A stretch of DNA of 52,953 bases from the NCBI RefSeq assembly GCF_002632615.1, contig NZ_NITZ01000024.1, forward strand, positions 1 to 52,953, given 5' to 3'. The notes under the pieces are model-generated. The model made no database searches and had not been told where the DNA came from. It worked only from the letters and a program-made list of their open reading frames with translations. Position numbers and translations under genes: made by a program. Positions 46,661 to 52,953 of the stretch are shown here, one piece after another; positions within the stretch are counted from its first letter, which is position 1; the number at the start of each line of letters is the position of its first letter. The DNA is from Xenorhabdus miraniensis (GTDB lineage: Bacteria; Pseudomonadota; Gammaproteobacteria; Enterobacterales; Enterobacteriaceae).

Positions 46661-47225
46661 TACCGTTATTGCCAGTACGCTTTTTGCAGTAAGCCTGCCT
46701 GTACTGGCCTTGAAAGATGATACGAAAAAACCTATTACCATTGACTCAGCGAGACAGTCGCTGGATTTAACGGGTAACGTTGCCACATTTACGGACAGCG
46801 TTGTTGTCAAACAAGGCTCGATCGATATTCATGCAGATAAAGTCGTTGTCACCCGTCCAGAAGGGGATTCGAATAAGACTGTCATTGAAGCCTTCGGCAA
46901 CCCAGCGACTTTCTACCAATTGCAGGATGACGGCAAACCCATCAAGGGGCATGCCTCAAAGATGCGCTATGAGATGAACAATGAGCTGGTTACTCTGACA
47001 GGTAATGCCTATCTTGAACAACTGGACAGTAATATCAAGGGCGATAAAATCACTTACCTGGTACCAACACAACAAATGGAAGCCTTTAGTGATAAAGGTA
47101 AACGTGTTACCACCGTCCTGTTACCTGCTCAGCTACAGGAAAAAGGCCCGGGTGCTGATGTTCAAAAAACTGATGTTCAAAAAACTGAGCTTCAAAAAAC
47201 TGAACTTCAAAAAAAGAGTAAATAA
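46629..47225 (+). CDS. lptA: Periplasmic LPS-bridge protein LptA
   Basis: A 198-residue protein that bridges LptC and LptD in the periplasm. It has a signal peptide ending ..VLA, then an OstA/jellyroll domain (SLDLTGNVATFTDSVVV, YEMNNELVTLTGNAYLEQLDS). The C-terminus carries an unusual (D/E)(V/L)QKT repeat of about 20 residues, charged, not in E. coli LptA (185). ATG 46629 overlaps lptC, as in E. coli. Confidence 0.95.
   Translation: MRFHMNNLIRNTVIASTLFAVSLPVLALKDDTKKPITIDSARQSLDLTGNVATFTDSVVVKQGSIDIHADKVVVTRPEGDSNKTVIEAFGNPATFYQLQDDGKPIKGHASKMRYEMNNELVTLTGNAYLEQLDSNIKGDKITYLVPTQQMEAFSDKGKRVTTVLLPAQLQEKGPGADVQKTDVQKTELQKTELQKKSK
47157..47216 (+). repeat. Four 15-bp tandem repeats at the lptA 3' end
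   Basis: Units of GATGTTCAAAAAACT (two exact, then two diverged) encode DVQKT, DVQKT, ELQKT, ELQKK. Confidence 0.95.
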
Positions 47226-47231
47226 CGGCAT

Positions 47232-47957
47232 ATGGCAATACTAAACGCAGAAAATCTGGCTAAGGCCTATAAAGGCCGTAAGGTCGTTGAGAACGTCAGC
47301 CTAAAAGTGAATTCAGGGGAAATTGTTGGCTTACTTGGTCCCAATGGCGCAGGTAAAACCACCACTTTTTACATGGTAGTCGGCATTGTTCCACGTGATA
47401 CCGGCACCATTACGATTGATGAAGAAGACATCAGCCTGATGCCGTTGCATGAACGCGCCCGTCGTGGGATAGGCTATTTACCGCAAGAACCCTCTATTTT
47501 TCGTCGTCTGAGCGTATTAGACAATTTGATGGCTGTCCTTGAGATCCGCAAAGACTTAAATCAGGAACAACGAAAAGCGCGCGCAAAAGAGTTGATGGAA
47601 GAATTTCACATCGCTCATCTGAGTGATAACCTTGGGCAATCACTCTCTGGTGGTGAACGCCGCCGTGTAGAAATTGCCCGAGCGCTGGCCGCCAATCCCA
47701 AATTCATCCTATTGGATGAGCCTTTCGCTGGTGTTGACCCAATTTCCGTACTGGATATTAAAAAGATCATTCAACACCTGCGGGATTGCGGTCTGGGAGT
47801 CCTGATTACCGATCATAATGTCCGTGAAACACTGGATGTTTGCGAGCGGGCTTATATCGTTAGTCAAGGCAACTTGATTGCCCACGGAACGCCTGATGAA
47901 ATCCTGAGTAACGAACAGGTCAAACGCGTCTATCTGGGTGAAGGCTTCCGCCTTTAA
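47232..47957 (+). CDS. lptB: LPS export ATPase LptB
   Basis: A 241-residue ABC ATPase that powers LPS extraction. Walker A is GPNGAGKTT, signature [15 protein letters not shown], Walker [14 protein letters not shown], and switch His in ITDHNVRET. Six bases separate it from lptA. Nothing unusual. Confidence 0.98.
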   Translation: MAILNAENLAKAYKGRKVVENVSLKVNSGEIVGLLGPNGAGKTTTFYMVVGIVPRDTGTITIDEEDISLMPLHERARRGIGYLPQEPSIFRRLSVLDNLMAVLEIRKDLNQEQRKARAKELMEEFHIAHLSDNLGQSLSGGERRRVEIARALAANPKFILLDEPFAGVDPISVLDIKKIIQHLRDCGLGVLITDHNVRETLDVCERAYIVSQGNLIAHGTPDEILSNEQVKRVYLGEGFRL

Positions 47958-48031
47958 TACTCATTCTTCTGTCAGCCAGACGCAATGCAGGAAATCATTC
48001 AAGCTAGATTTAAGGAGAAAGTAGTAACGCT

Positions 48032-49477
48032 ATGAAGCAAAGTTTGCAACTCAGGCTCAGTCAACAATTGGCGATGACGCCCCAGCTCCAGCAAGCTATC
48101 CGTTTGTTGCAACTTTCTACGCTTGAACTTCAGCAAGAGATCCAGCAAGCGTTGGAAACCAACCCGCTGCTTGAACAAGATGATCTGCATCAGGAAGTGG
48201 ATAGCCAAGAGCTTCCTGACGCTGATTTTGAAACAGCAGCGATGGATACCCGCGAAGCACTTGAACAGAAAAATATGCCTGAAGAGTTGCCATTGGATAC
48301 CAGTTGGGATGAGATTTACTCCGCTGGCACGTCTTCAGGGACCAGCAGTGACTACAACGCGGATGATTTTCCCATGTATCAGGGAGAAACCACCCAGACA
48401 CTGCAAGATTATCTGATGTGGCAGGCAGATTTGACGCCGTTTACCGAAACGGATGCCGCCATTGCCACTTCGATTATTGATGCGATTGATGATACTGGTT
48501 ACCTGACCATCTCGACTGACGAAATTCTTACCGGCATGGGTGATGATGAACTCACTCTGGAAGAGGTTGAAACTGTTCTCAAGCGTATACAGCATTTTGA
48601 TCCCATTGGCGTTGCTGCCCGTGATTTACGTGAATGCCTGCTTATCCAGCTTTCAATGCTGCCGTCAGAGACGCCTCACTTAAACGACACCAAACTCGTT
48701 GTCAGCAAGTACCTTGAATTGCTGGGCAACCGGGACTTCCGTAATTTATTACGTCAGAGCAAATTAAAAGAGAGCGCCCTAAAAGGGGCAATTGATATCA
48801 TTCAATCTCTGGAGCCGAAACCGGGGTTGGCAGTCAACACCGGTGAATCCGAGTATGTTATTCCTGATGTATTGGTGCAGAAAGAAAATGAAAGCTGGCA
48901 AGTCAGGCTAAATACCGATAGCATCCCCCGTCTGCGCATCAACCAACATTACGCAGCACTGGGACAGCAGGCCCACAATGAGAGTGACAGCCTGTTCATT
49001 CGCAATAATTTGCAAGAGGCCAAGTGGCTGATAAAAAGCCTCGAAAGCCGCAATGAGACATTATTGAAAGTCGCAAGCAGCATTGTCGAACGGCAACAAG
49101 ACTTTTTTGAATATGGTGAGGAACACATGAAACCGCTGGTACTGGCTGATATCGCCTATCAGGTTGACATGCATGAATCCACCATTTCCCGTGTGACGAC
49201 ACAGAAATACCTGTATAGCCCACGAGGAATTTTTGAACTTAAATATTTTTTCTCCAGTCATGTCAACACCGATAGCGGGGGCGAAGCTTCTTCTACCGCA
49301 ATACGTGCTCTGGTGAAAAAACTGGTCGCGGCAGAAAACCCGGCCAAGCCTCTGAGTGACAGTAAATTAACCAGTATACTGGCTGAACAAGGCATTCAAG
49401 TGGCGCGGCGAACTGTCGCAAAATATAGAGAGTCGTTATCCATCCCGCCTTCAAACCAACGCAAAAAGCTGGTTTGA
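48032..49477 (+). CDS. rpoN: RNA polymerase sigma-54 factor
   Basis: A 481-residue alternative sigma factor that needs AAA+ activators. Region I is Gln/Leu-rich ([22 protein letters not shown]), region II acidic, and region III holds the core- and DNA-binding parts with the RpoN box [10 protein letters not shown] near the end. A strong AAGGAG lies about 14 bases before the ATG, which is longer than usual and may lower translation. It is followed by hpf, ptsN, rapZ and npr, the usual sigma-54/PTS-Ntr order. Confidence 0.97.
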   Translation: MKQSLQLRLSQQLAMTPQLQQAIRLLQLSTLELQQEIQQALETNPLLEQDDLHQEVDSQELPDADFETAAMDTREALEQKNMPEELPLDTSWDEIYSAGTSSGTSSDYNADDFPMYQGETTQTLQDYLMWQADLTPFTETDAAIATSIIDAIDDTGYLTISTDEILTGMGDDELTLEEVETVLKRIQHFDPIGVAARDLRECLLIQLSMLPSETPHLNDTKLVVSKYLELLGNRDFRNLLRQSKLKESALKGAIDIIQSLEPKPGLAVNTGESEYVIPDVLVQKENESWQVRLNTDSIPRLRINQHYAALGQQAHNESDSLFIRNNLQEAKWLIKSLESRNETLLKVASSIVERQQDFFEYGEEHMKPLVLADIAYQVDMHESTISRVTTQKYLYSPRGIFELKYFFSSHVNTDSGGEASSTAIRALVKKLVAAENPAKPLSDSKLTSILAEQGIQVARRTVAKYRESLSIPPSNQRKKLV

Positions 49478-49500
49478 ACAACACAGAGAAGGAAAACACT

Positions 49501-49788
49501 ATGCAACTCAATGTTACAGGCCACAATATTGAAATCACAGATGCACTGCGCAACATTGTAAACACCAAATGCGGCAAGCTGGATCAATATTTCGATAAGA
49601 TTAACCTCATTCAGGTCATCCTCCGAGTGGAAAAGGTGCAGAAGATTGCCGAAGCCACAGTACATGTTAATGGAGGTGAGTTGCATGCAACCTCAGAGCA
49701 TGAAGACATGTATGCGGCAATTGATGCACTGGCAGATAAGCTAGCGCGTCAATTGACCAAACACAAAAGTAAATTGAGACAACATTAA
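49501..49788 (+). CDS. hpf: Ribosome hibernation promoting factor
   Basis: A 95-residue short HPF. It binds 30S and, with RMF, drives formation of inactive 100S dimers in stationary phase. MQLNVTGHNIEITDALR and HEDMYAAIDALADKLARQL are typical. I chose ATG 49501, 23 bases after rpoN, with AGAAGGA in front; the frame begins nine codons earlier inside rpoN. Confidence 0.96.
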   Translation: MQLNVTGHNIEITDALRNIVNTKCGKLDQYFDKINLIQVILRVEKVQKIAEATVHVNGGELHATSEHEDMYAAIDALADKLARQLTKHKSKLRQH

Positions 49789-49836
49789 CAGCTTTCAGGC
49801 AACGGGGCCGTCATACAATTATTGCTGTTCTATCTC

Positions 49837-49897
49837 TATACCCAATGAATTTCAAGATGCAGCCAACAAAGCGGCAACTTGAAAGACGGCGGGTATA
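49837..49897. repeat. 61-bp palindromic repeat element
   Basis: Ends TATACCC and GGGTATA; inside, TTTCAAGATGC and GGCAACTTGAAA pair again. It resembles the TATACCC..TTCAAG.. repeats common in intergenic DNA of Yersinia, Serratia and Photorhabdus (from memory). Partial copies are at about 5649 and 32157. As RNA it would fold into a long hairpin between hpf and ptsN. Confidence 0.7.
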
Positions 49898-49965
49898 AAC
49901 AGTGCATCAATACCGGATGCCTCAATTAGGTATCCGGTATAACAAGGCCCTAAGTGAATAAAGAA

Positions 49966-50433
49966 ATGAACAACGAAACAGATTTACCACTAAGCTCAGT
50001 GCTTTCGCCCGAATGTACACGTAACAACGTACCGTGTTCGAGTAAAAAGCGTGCCTTAGAAATTATCAGTGAGCTGGCATCAAAACAGCTTGGATTACCA
50101 GAATATGCTGTATTCGAAGCCATTCTTTCCCGCGAGAAAGTGGGAACAACTGGCATTGGCAACGGGATTGCAATTCCCCATGGCAAATTGGACAAAGAAT
50201 GCTCTAAAAATGCCGTTGGCGTATTTTTGCATCTGGAACAACCCATCACCTTTGATGCCATAGATAATCAACCTGTTGACCTCTTGTTCGCTTTATTGGT
50301 GCCATCGGATCAGTGTCAAACTCATTTACACTCACTATCATTGATTGCAAAGCGCCTTGCAGATAAAACTCTCTGCCGTCGTCTGCGCTCAGCACAGAGT
50401 GACGAAGAGCTATACAAAATCATTACTGAATAA
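49966..50433 (+). CDS. ptsN: Nitrogen PTS EIIA protein
   Basis: A 155-residue EIIA-Ntr, the final phosphoacceptor of the nitrogen PTS, which regulates potassium uptake and other targets by its phosphorylation state. The phosphohistidine is in GNGIAIPHGK (about residue 72). CTRNNVPCSSKKRALEII and AIDNQPVDLLFALLVPSDQ are conserved. The start is ambiguous: ATG 49966 fits homology, GTG 49954 has a better-placed AGG. The end lacks the short C-terminal tail of E. coli PtsN. Confidence 0.94.
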   Translation: MNNETDLPLSSVLSPECTRNNVPCSSKKRALEIISELASKQLGLPEYAVFEAILSREKVGTTGIGNGIAIPHGKLDKECSKNAVGVFLHLEQPITFDAIDNQPVDLLFALLVPSDQCQTHLHSLSLIAKRLADKTLCRRLRSAQSDEELYKIITE

Positions 50434-50472
50434 ACAGCGATTACAATTATAAACATATAGGGGAGTCGCCTC

Positions 50473-51324
50473 ATGGTGCTGATGATAGTCAGTGGTCGTT
50501 CAGGTTCCGGAAAATCCGTTGCCCTGCGTGCGTTGGAAGATATGGGCTTCTATTGCGTGGATAACCTACCAGTTGTATTGCTGCCAGAACTGGCAAACAC
50601 GCTGGCTGAACGCGATATTTCAGCAGCAGTTAGCATTGATGTCAGAAATATGCCGGAATCACCAGAAGTCTTCGAAGAGGCTCTCACGCAATTACCGGAC
50701 AGTTTTTCACCACAATTGCTGTTTCTTGATGCAGATCGCAATACTCTGATCCGTCGCTACAGTGACACGCGTCGTTTACATCCGCTATCAAGTAAAAATC
50801 TGTCACTGGAAAGTGCAATTGACCAAGAAAGTGATCTGCTGGAACCTCTGCGCTCTCGTGCCGATTTGATCATCGATACCTCTGAAATGTCTGTCCATGA
50901 ACTGGCAGAAATGCTCAGGACGCGTTTACTGGGTAAACGGGAACGTGAACTTACCATGGTATTTGAATCTTTTGGTTTCAAACATGGCATCCCGATCGAC
51001 GCAGACTATGTTTTCGATGTGCGTTTCCTGCCAAACCCTCACTGGGATCCAAAACTGCGCCCAATGACCGGTTTGGATCGTCCTGTTGCAGCATTTTTGG
51101 ATCGCCATACAGAAGTGCATAACTTCATTTACCAGACCCGCAGTTATCTTGAACTTTGGCTGCCTATGTTGGAAACCAATAACCGCAGCTACCTGACTGT
51201 TGCCATTGGCTGTACAGGCGGTAAACACCGCTCTGTCTATGTTGCTGAACAGCTGGCAGATTACTTCCGTTCTCGTGGTAAAAACGTGCAATCACGTCAC
51301 CGCACACTGGAAAAACGTAAATAG
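50473..51324 (+). CDS. rapZ: RNase adapter RapZ
   Basis: A 283-residue protein that binds GlmZ/GlmY small RNAs and directs RNase E, controlling glucosamine-6-phosphate synthase. The N-terminal kinase-like domain has Walker A GRSGSGKS; the C-terminal RNA-binding and sugar-sensing domain includes [15 protein letters not shown] and [17 protein letters not shown]-type Shine-Dalgarno sequence and 39 bases after ptsN. Confidence 0.97.
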   Translation: MVLMIVSGRSGSGKSVALRALEDMGFYCVDNLPVVLLPELANTLAERDISAAVSIDVRNMPESPEVFEEALTQLPDSFSPQLLFLDADRNTLIRRYSDTRRLHPLSSKNLSLESAIDQESDLLEPLRSRADLIIDTSEMSVHELAEMLRTRLLGKRERELTMVFESFGFKHGIPIDADYVFDVRFLPNPHWDPKLRPMTGLDRPVAAFLDRHTEVHNFIYQTRSYLELWLPMLETNNRSYLTVAIGCTGGKHRSVYVAEQLADYFRSRGKNVQSRHRTLEKRK

Positions 51325-51345
51325 TGCAGCCAATGTAAGTAAAGC

Positions 51346-51618
51346 ATGACAGTCAAACAACAGCTTGAGATTAAAAATCGGCTTGGTATACATGCCAGAC
51401 CTGCGATGAAACTGTATGACCTTGTGCAGCAATTTCAATCGCAGGTGATCCTGCGCAACAGCAATAACTTACAAGCCGAAGCTGATAGCGTGATTGCCAT
51501 GCTTATGCTGGATTCCGAACAAGGCAGCTATATTGAAGTCGAAGCAACCGGGCCTGATGAACAGCAGGCGCTGGCAGCTATTGTTGAACTCTTTAATTCT
51601 GGTTTTGACGAAGAATAG
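51346..51618 (+). CDS. npr: Phosphocarrier NPr
   Basis: A 90-residue HPr-like protein that carries phosphate from EI-Ntr to EIIA-Ntr. The active His16 is in [11 protein letters not shown]. It ends FNSGFDEE. It closes the rpoN gene row; in E. coli yrbL and mtgA would come next, but here the row ends. Confidence 0.96.
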   Translation: MTVKQQLEIKNRLGIHARPAMKLYDLVQQFQSQVILRNSNNLQAEADSVIAMLMLDSEQGSYIEVEATGPDEQQALAAIVELFNSGFDEE

Positions 51619-51659
51619 TATCCTCTTTCTAAGAACATTGGCTCGGAAGGCTTCTTATC

Positions 51660-51800
51660 AAAAAGAGTAACCTTCTCTCCGCCTCAAAAACTTCATGGTT
51701 TAATCGGTTGGGGGCAGCTACCCGGTCGCCACCCCTTATTGGAGAGAGTATAAAATCTATGCTCACCCCGTTTTTGCAACACCGATTTTGAGCTTGATAC
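51660..51800 (+). other. Structured segment, possible orphan regulatory RNA
   Basis: TCTCTCC (51674-51680) pairs with GGAGAGA (51741-51747), closing a region with two inner hairpins: AAAC/GTTT at 51688-51701 and GGGG/CCCC at 51711-51735. Outside, GAGTATA/TATGCTC (about 51746-51763, with one G-U) precedes CCCCGTTTTTG. AATCGGT (51702-51708) can instead pair with ACCGATT (51781-51787). That looks like a switch, but I recognise no known riboswitch consensus, and no gene follows. Confidence 0.35.
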
Positions 51801-51864
51801 TTTGCAGCATGAATATTTACTTATTATCCATTGCTTAGATTTGATTTTTTATGAACAAAATCAA

Positions 51865-51898
51865 CTTAAAAAACACCCCAAAAAGGGGGTATTTTAAG
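51865..51898 (+). terminator. Terminator downstream of npr
   Basis: A long stem, arms CTTAAAA..CACCCC and GGGGGT..TTTTAAG, with an A-rich loop. It lies 247 bases after npr and would end transcripts covering the structured segment. Confidence 0.65.
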
Positions 51899-52281
51899 CG
51901 GAACAATGAGTATCATATCAACAATTTTTGATTATAACTCTATCTGAATGAAATTGAGGTATTCATATTCTCACCCTAGGGTATTATCCTGATTATTTGA
52001 TAAGGCGTTAGTTATCGATCTTAATGCACTAAGAAAGAAATAAATATTCATGCTCTTTTCCTGACTGGATATATTATATATTGTATAGTGATCTGCAATA
52101 TTTATACTTTAACAATATTTATTTTTTATATTTAAATGATCAAATATTAATTGATTTTTAATAATCATACACATTAAACAATCAGACAATAGATGACATG
52201 TTTTTTTAAAACGAATAACATTACTTGTATTCCCAATATGACTTGTATACATTGTATTCACCTTGCAGGTCATGTATTTAA
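51899..52281. other. AT-rich gap before the IS remnant
   Basis: No gene visible. A minus-strand frame at 52109-52342 is mostly the shifted tail of the IS1 transposase plus AT-rich sequence. Confidence 0.5.
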
Positions 52282-52715
52282 GGTGTTGATCATACTCAAA
52301 CATAATATTCACATTCAATGAAAATACCGATAACTTTGTCATGCTTCCCAGATTTTTGAATAACCAAGAGTCTTACGGTTCAGACGGTTAATCCGGTTAT
52401 GTAAGGTTAAGTTTTCACGTTCGATACGTTGGGTAAAATATTTCCCAACCAGATGTTTGGCTGAAGGCAGTAAATTATAGGCACGGTAGTTATCAGTACA
52501 CCAAAAGGCTACCTTGAATTTAGACAGTCTTTTCAAGAACTTTTTTAGTGTTTTCTTTTTTCGTCTACCAAAAGCATGCGCAATGATACGTTTTAGGCGA
52601 AACTCCCAAGCATACCATAACCAACGTTGACACTTTTTATTCCCGACGAATGACCTCCGTAATGTTAAAGCAGGCCGAAGTGACAGTGACTTTGACGGTC
52701 TTAGGAGGACAGGAA
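52282..52715 (-). mobile_element. Decayed IS1-family element
   Basis: A 3'-end fragment of an IS1-type insertion sequence. GGTGTTGATCATACTCAAAC at 52282 resembles an IS1 inverted-repeat end, and the InsB-type transposase lies inside. The 5' half (InsA and the other end) is missing beyond about 52715. Confidence 0.75.
52296..52715 (-). pseudogene. IS1-type transposase InsB, broken
   Basis: The minus strand encodes FVGNKKCQRWLWYAWEF, AHAFGRRKKKTLKKFL, then FWCTDNYRAYNLL, then KYFTQRIERENLTL and HNRINRLNRKTLGYSK, all typical of the IS1 DDE transposase catalytic part. After ..LGYSK an extra A in the run near 52355 shifts the frame. Reading through in the other frame gives HDKVIGIFIECEYYV and a stop at 52296. 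A second break near 52655 separates FVGNKK from an upstream PKTVKVTVTSA piece in another frame, with the DEMW-like part lost. So the gene is dead and truncated. Confidence 0.85.
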
Positions 52716-52799
52716 TGTTACTTAAATATTAAGAAAAACAAGAAGGAAGTGAAAAGACAAAATAGAAAAATCTTGAGGACCAATTAAAATTAAAGTTTA

Positions 52800-52821
52800 T
52801 TTATCATAATGTTATGATAAA
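52800..52821. promoter_or_regulatory. 22-bp perfect palindrome
   Basis: Ten-base arms TTTATCATAA and TTATGATAAA around TG. It lies 50 bases downstream of the stop of the partial frame at 52871. It could be an operator or a terminator-like hairpin. Confidence 0.4.
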
Positions 52822-52870
52822 TTCTCTATATTTACTAAACAACCACAAAATAATTTAACCCGAATTCTGC

Positions 52871-52951
52871 TTAAGCCATCACTGGAAGATCTTCTTCTGA
52901 GTAGAAAACTTTAAGTGATGGTTTTTTCAATTTAAGGCAGTAAGCAATGAC
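52871..52951 (-). CDS. Partial frame, C-terminus of an unknown protein
   Basis: The last 26 codons of a minus-strand frame running off the right end. The visible residues include CLKLKKPSLKVFYSEEDLP and the frame ends in MA before TAA. I do not recognise it, and a frame this short could be chance. Confidence 0.3.
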   Translation of the reverse strand, partial: VIAYCLKLKKPSLKVFYSEEDLPVMA

Positions 52952-52953
52952 TG

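Noticed and set aside
51741..51750. FMN riboswitch-like GGAGAGAGTA
   Set aside because: Only the final bases resemble the RFN element; the conserved core helices are absent.
52109..52342. Minus-strand frame of 77 codons
   Set aside because: Its first part is the frame-shifted end of the IS1 transposase and the rest is AT-rich sequence.

Overview
The window looks like chromosome of an insect-associated or related Morganellaceae bacterium, most likely Xenorhabdus and less likely Photorhabdus. Three things suggest this: the proteins are close to their Escherichia coli counterparts but coding is AT-richer, the gene blocks are enterobacterial housekeeping blocks, and P2-type phage genes sit at the left edge. 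The genus is inferred from memory of these families, not from a search.

Left part (1-5.8 kb): this is the accessory end. It holds a P2-like phage tail gene and an Ogr/Delta-type zinc-finger activator, both on the minus strand, then a YcaD-like MFS transporter, a YjaB-like acetyltransferase, a VirK/YbjX family gene behind what looks like a PhoP-type promoter, and a RimJ/RimL-type acetyltransferase.

5.8-14.2 kb: fadH (2,4-dienoyl-CoA reductase), sstT (serine/threonine symporter), yqjA (DedA membrane protein), the yqjDEK membrane/stress cluster, a DoxX protein, and the divergent pair yhaJ/yhaK with a perfect palindrome between them. 14.2-19.4 kb: the RNase P RNA gene rnpB, rsmI, and the divergent lpoA-yraN-diaA-dolP group (cell wall, replication initiation, outer membrane).

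19.4-30 kb: mtgA and elbB, the Hfq-type small RNA arcZ, arcB, and glutamate synthase gltBD. 30-38 kb: a signal-peptide protein of unknown function, sspBA, rpsI-rplM, zapE, zapG, degQ and degS.

38-51.6 kb: an envelope block. murA, ibaG and mlaBCDEF (retrograde phospholipid transport) are on the minus strand. Divergent from them are yrbG, kdsD, kdsC, lptC, lptA, lptB (Kdo synthesis and LPS export), then rpoN, hpf, ptsN, rapZ and npr (sigma-54 and nitrogen PTS). The right end (51.6-52.95 kb) is gene-poor: a structured, possibly regulatory RNA-like segment, a terminator, a decayed IS1-family element and the last 26 codons of an unidentified minus-strand frame.

No complete new multi-gene system is evident. 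The most interesting non-textbook signals are arcZ, the orphan structured segment after npr, an LpoA whose N-terminal helical region seems about 90 residues short, several candidate operators (PhoP-type, FadR/CRP, a yhaK palindrome, a duplicated palindrome before gltB), and at least seven loci carrying 14-16 bp tandem micro-duplications.
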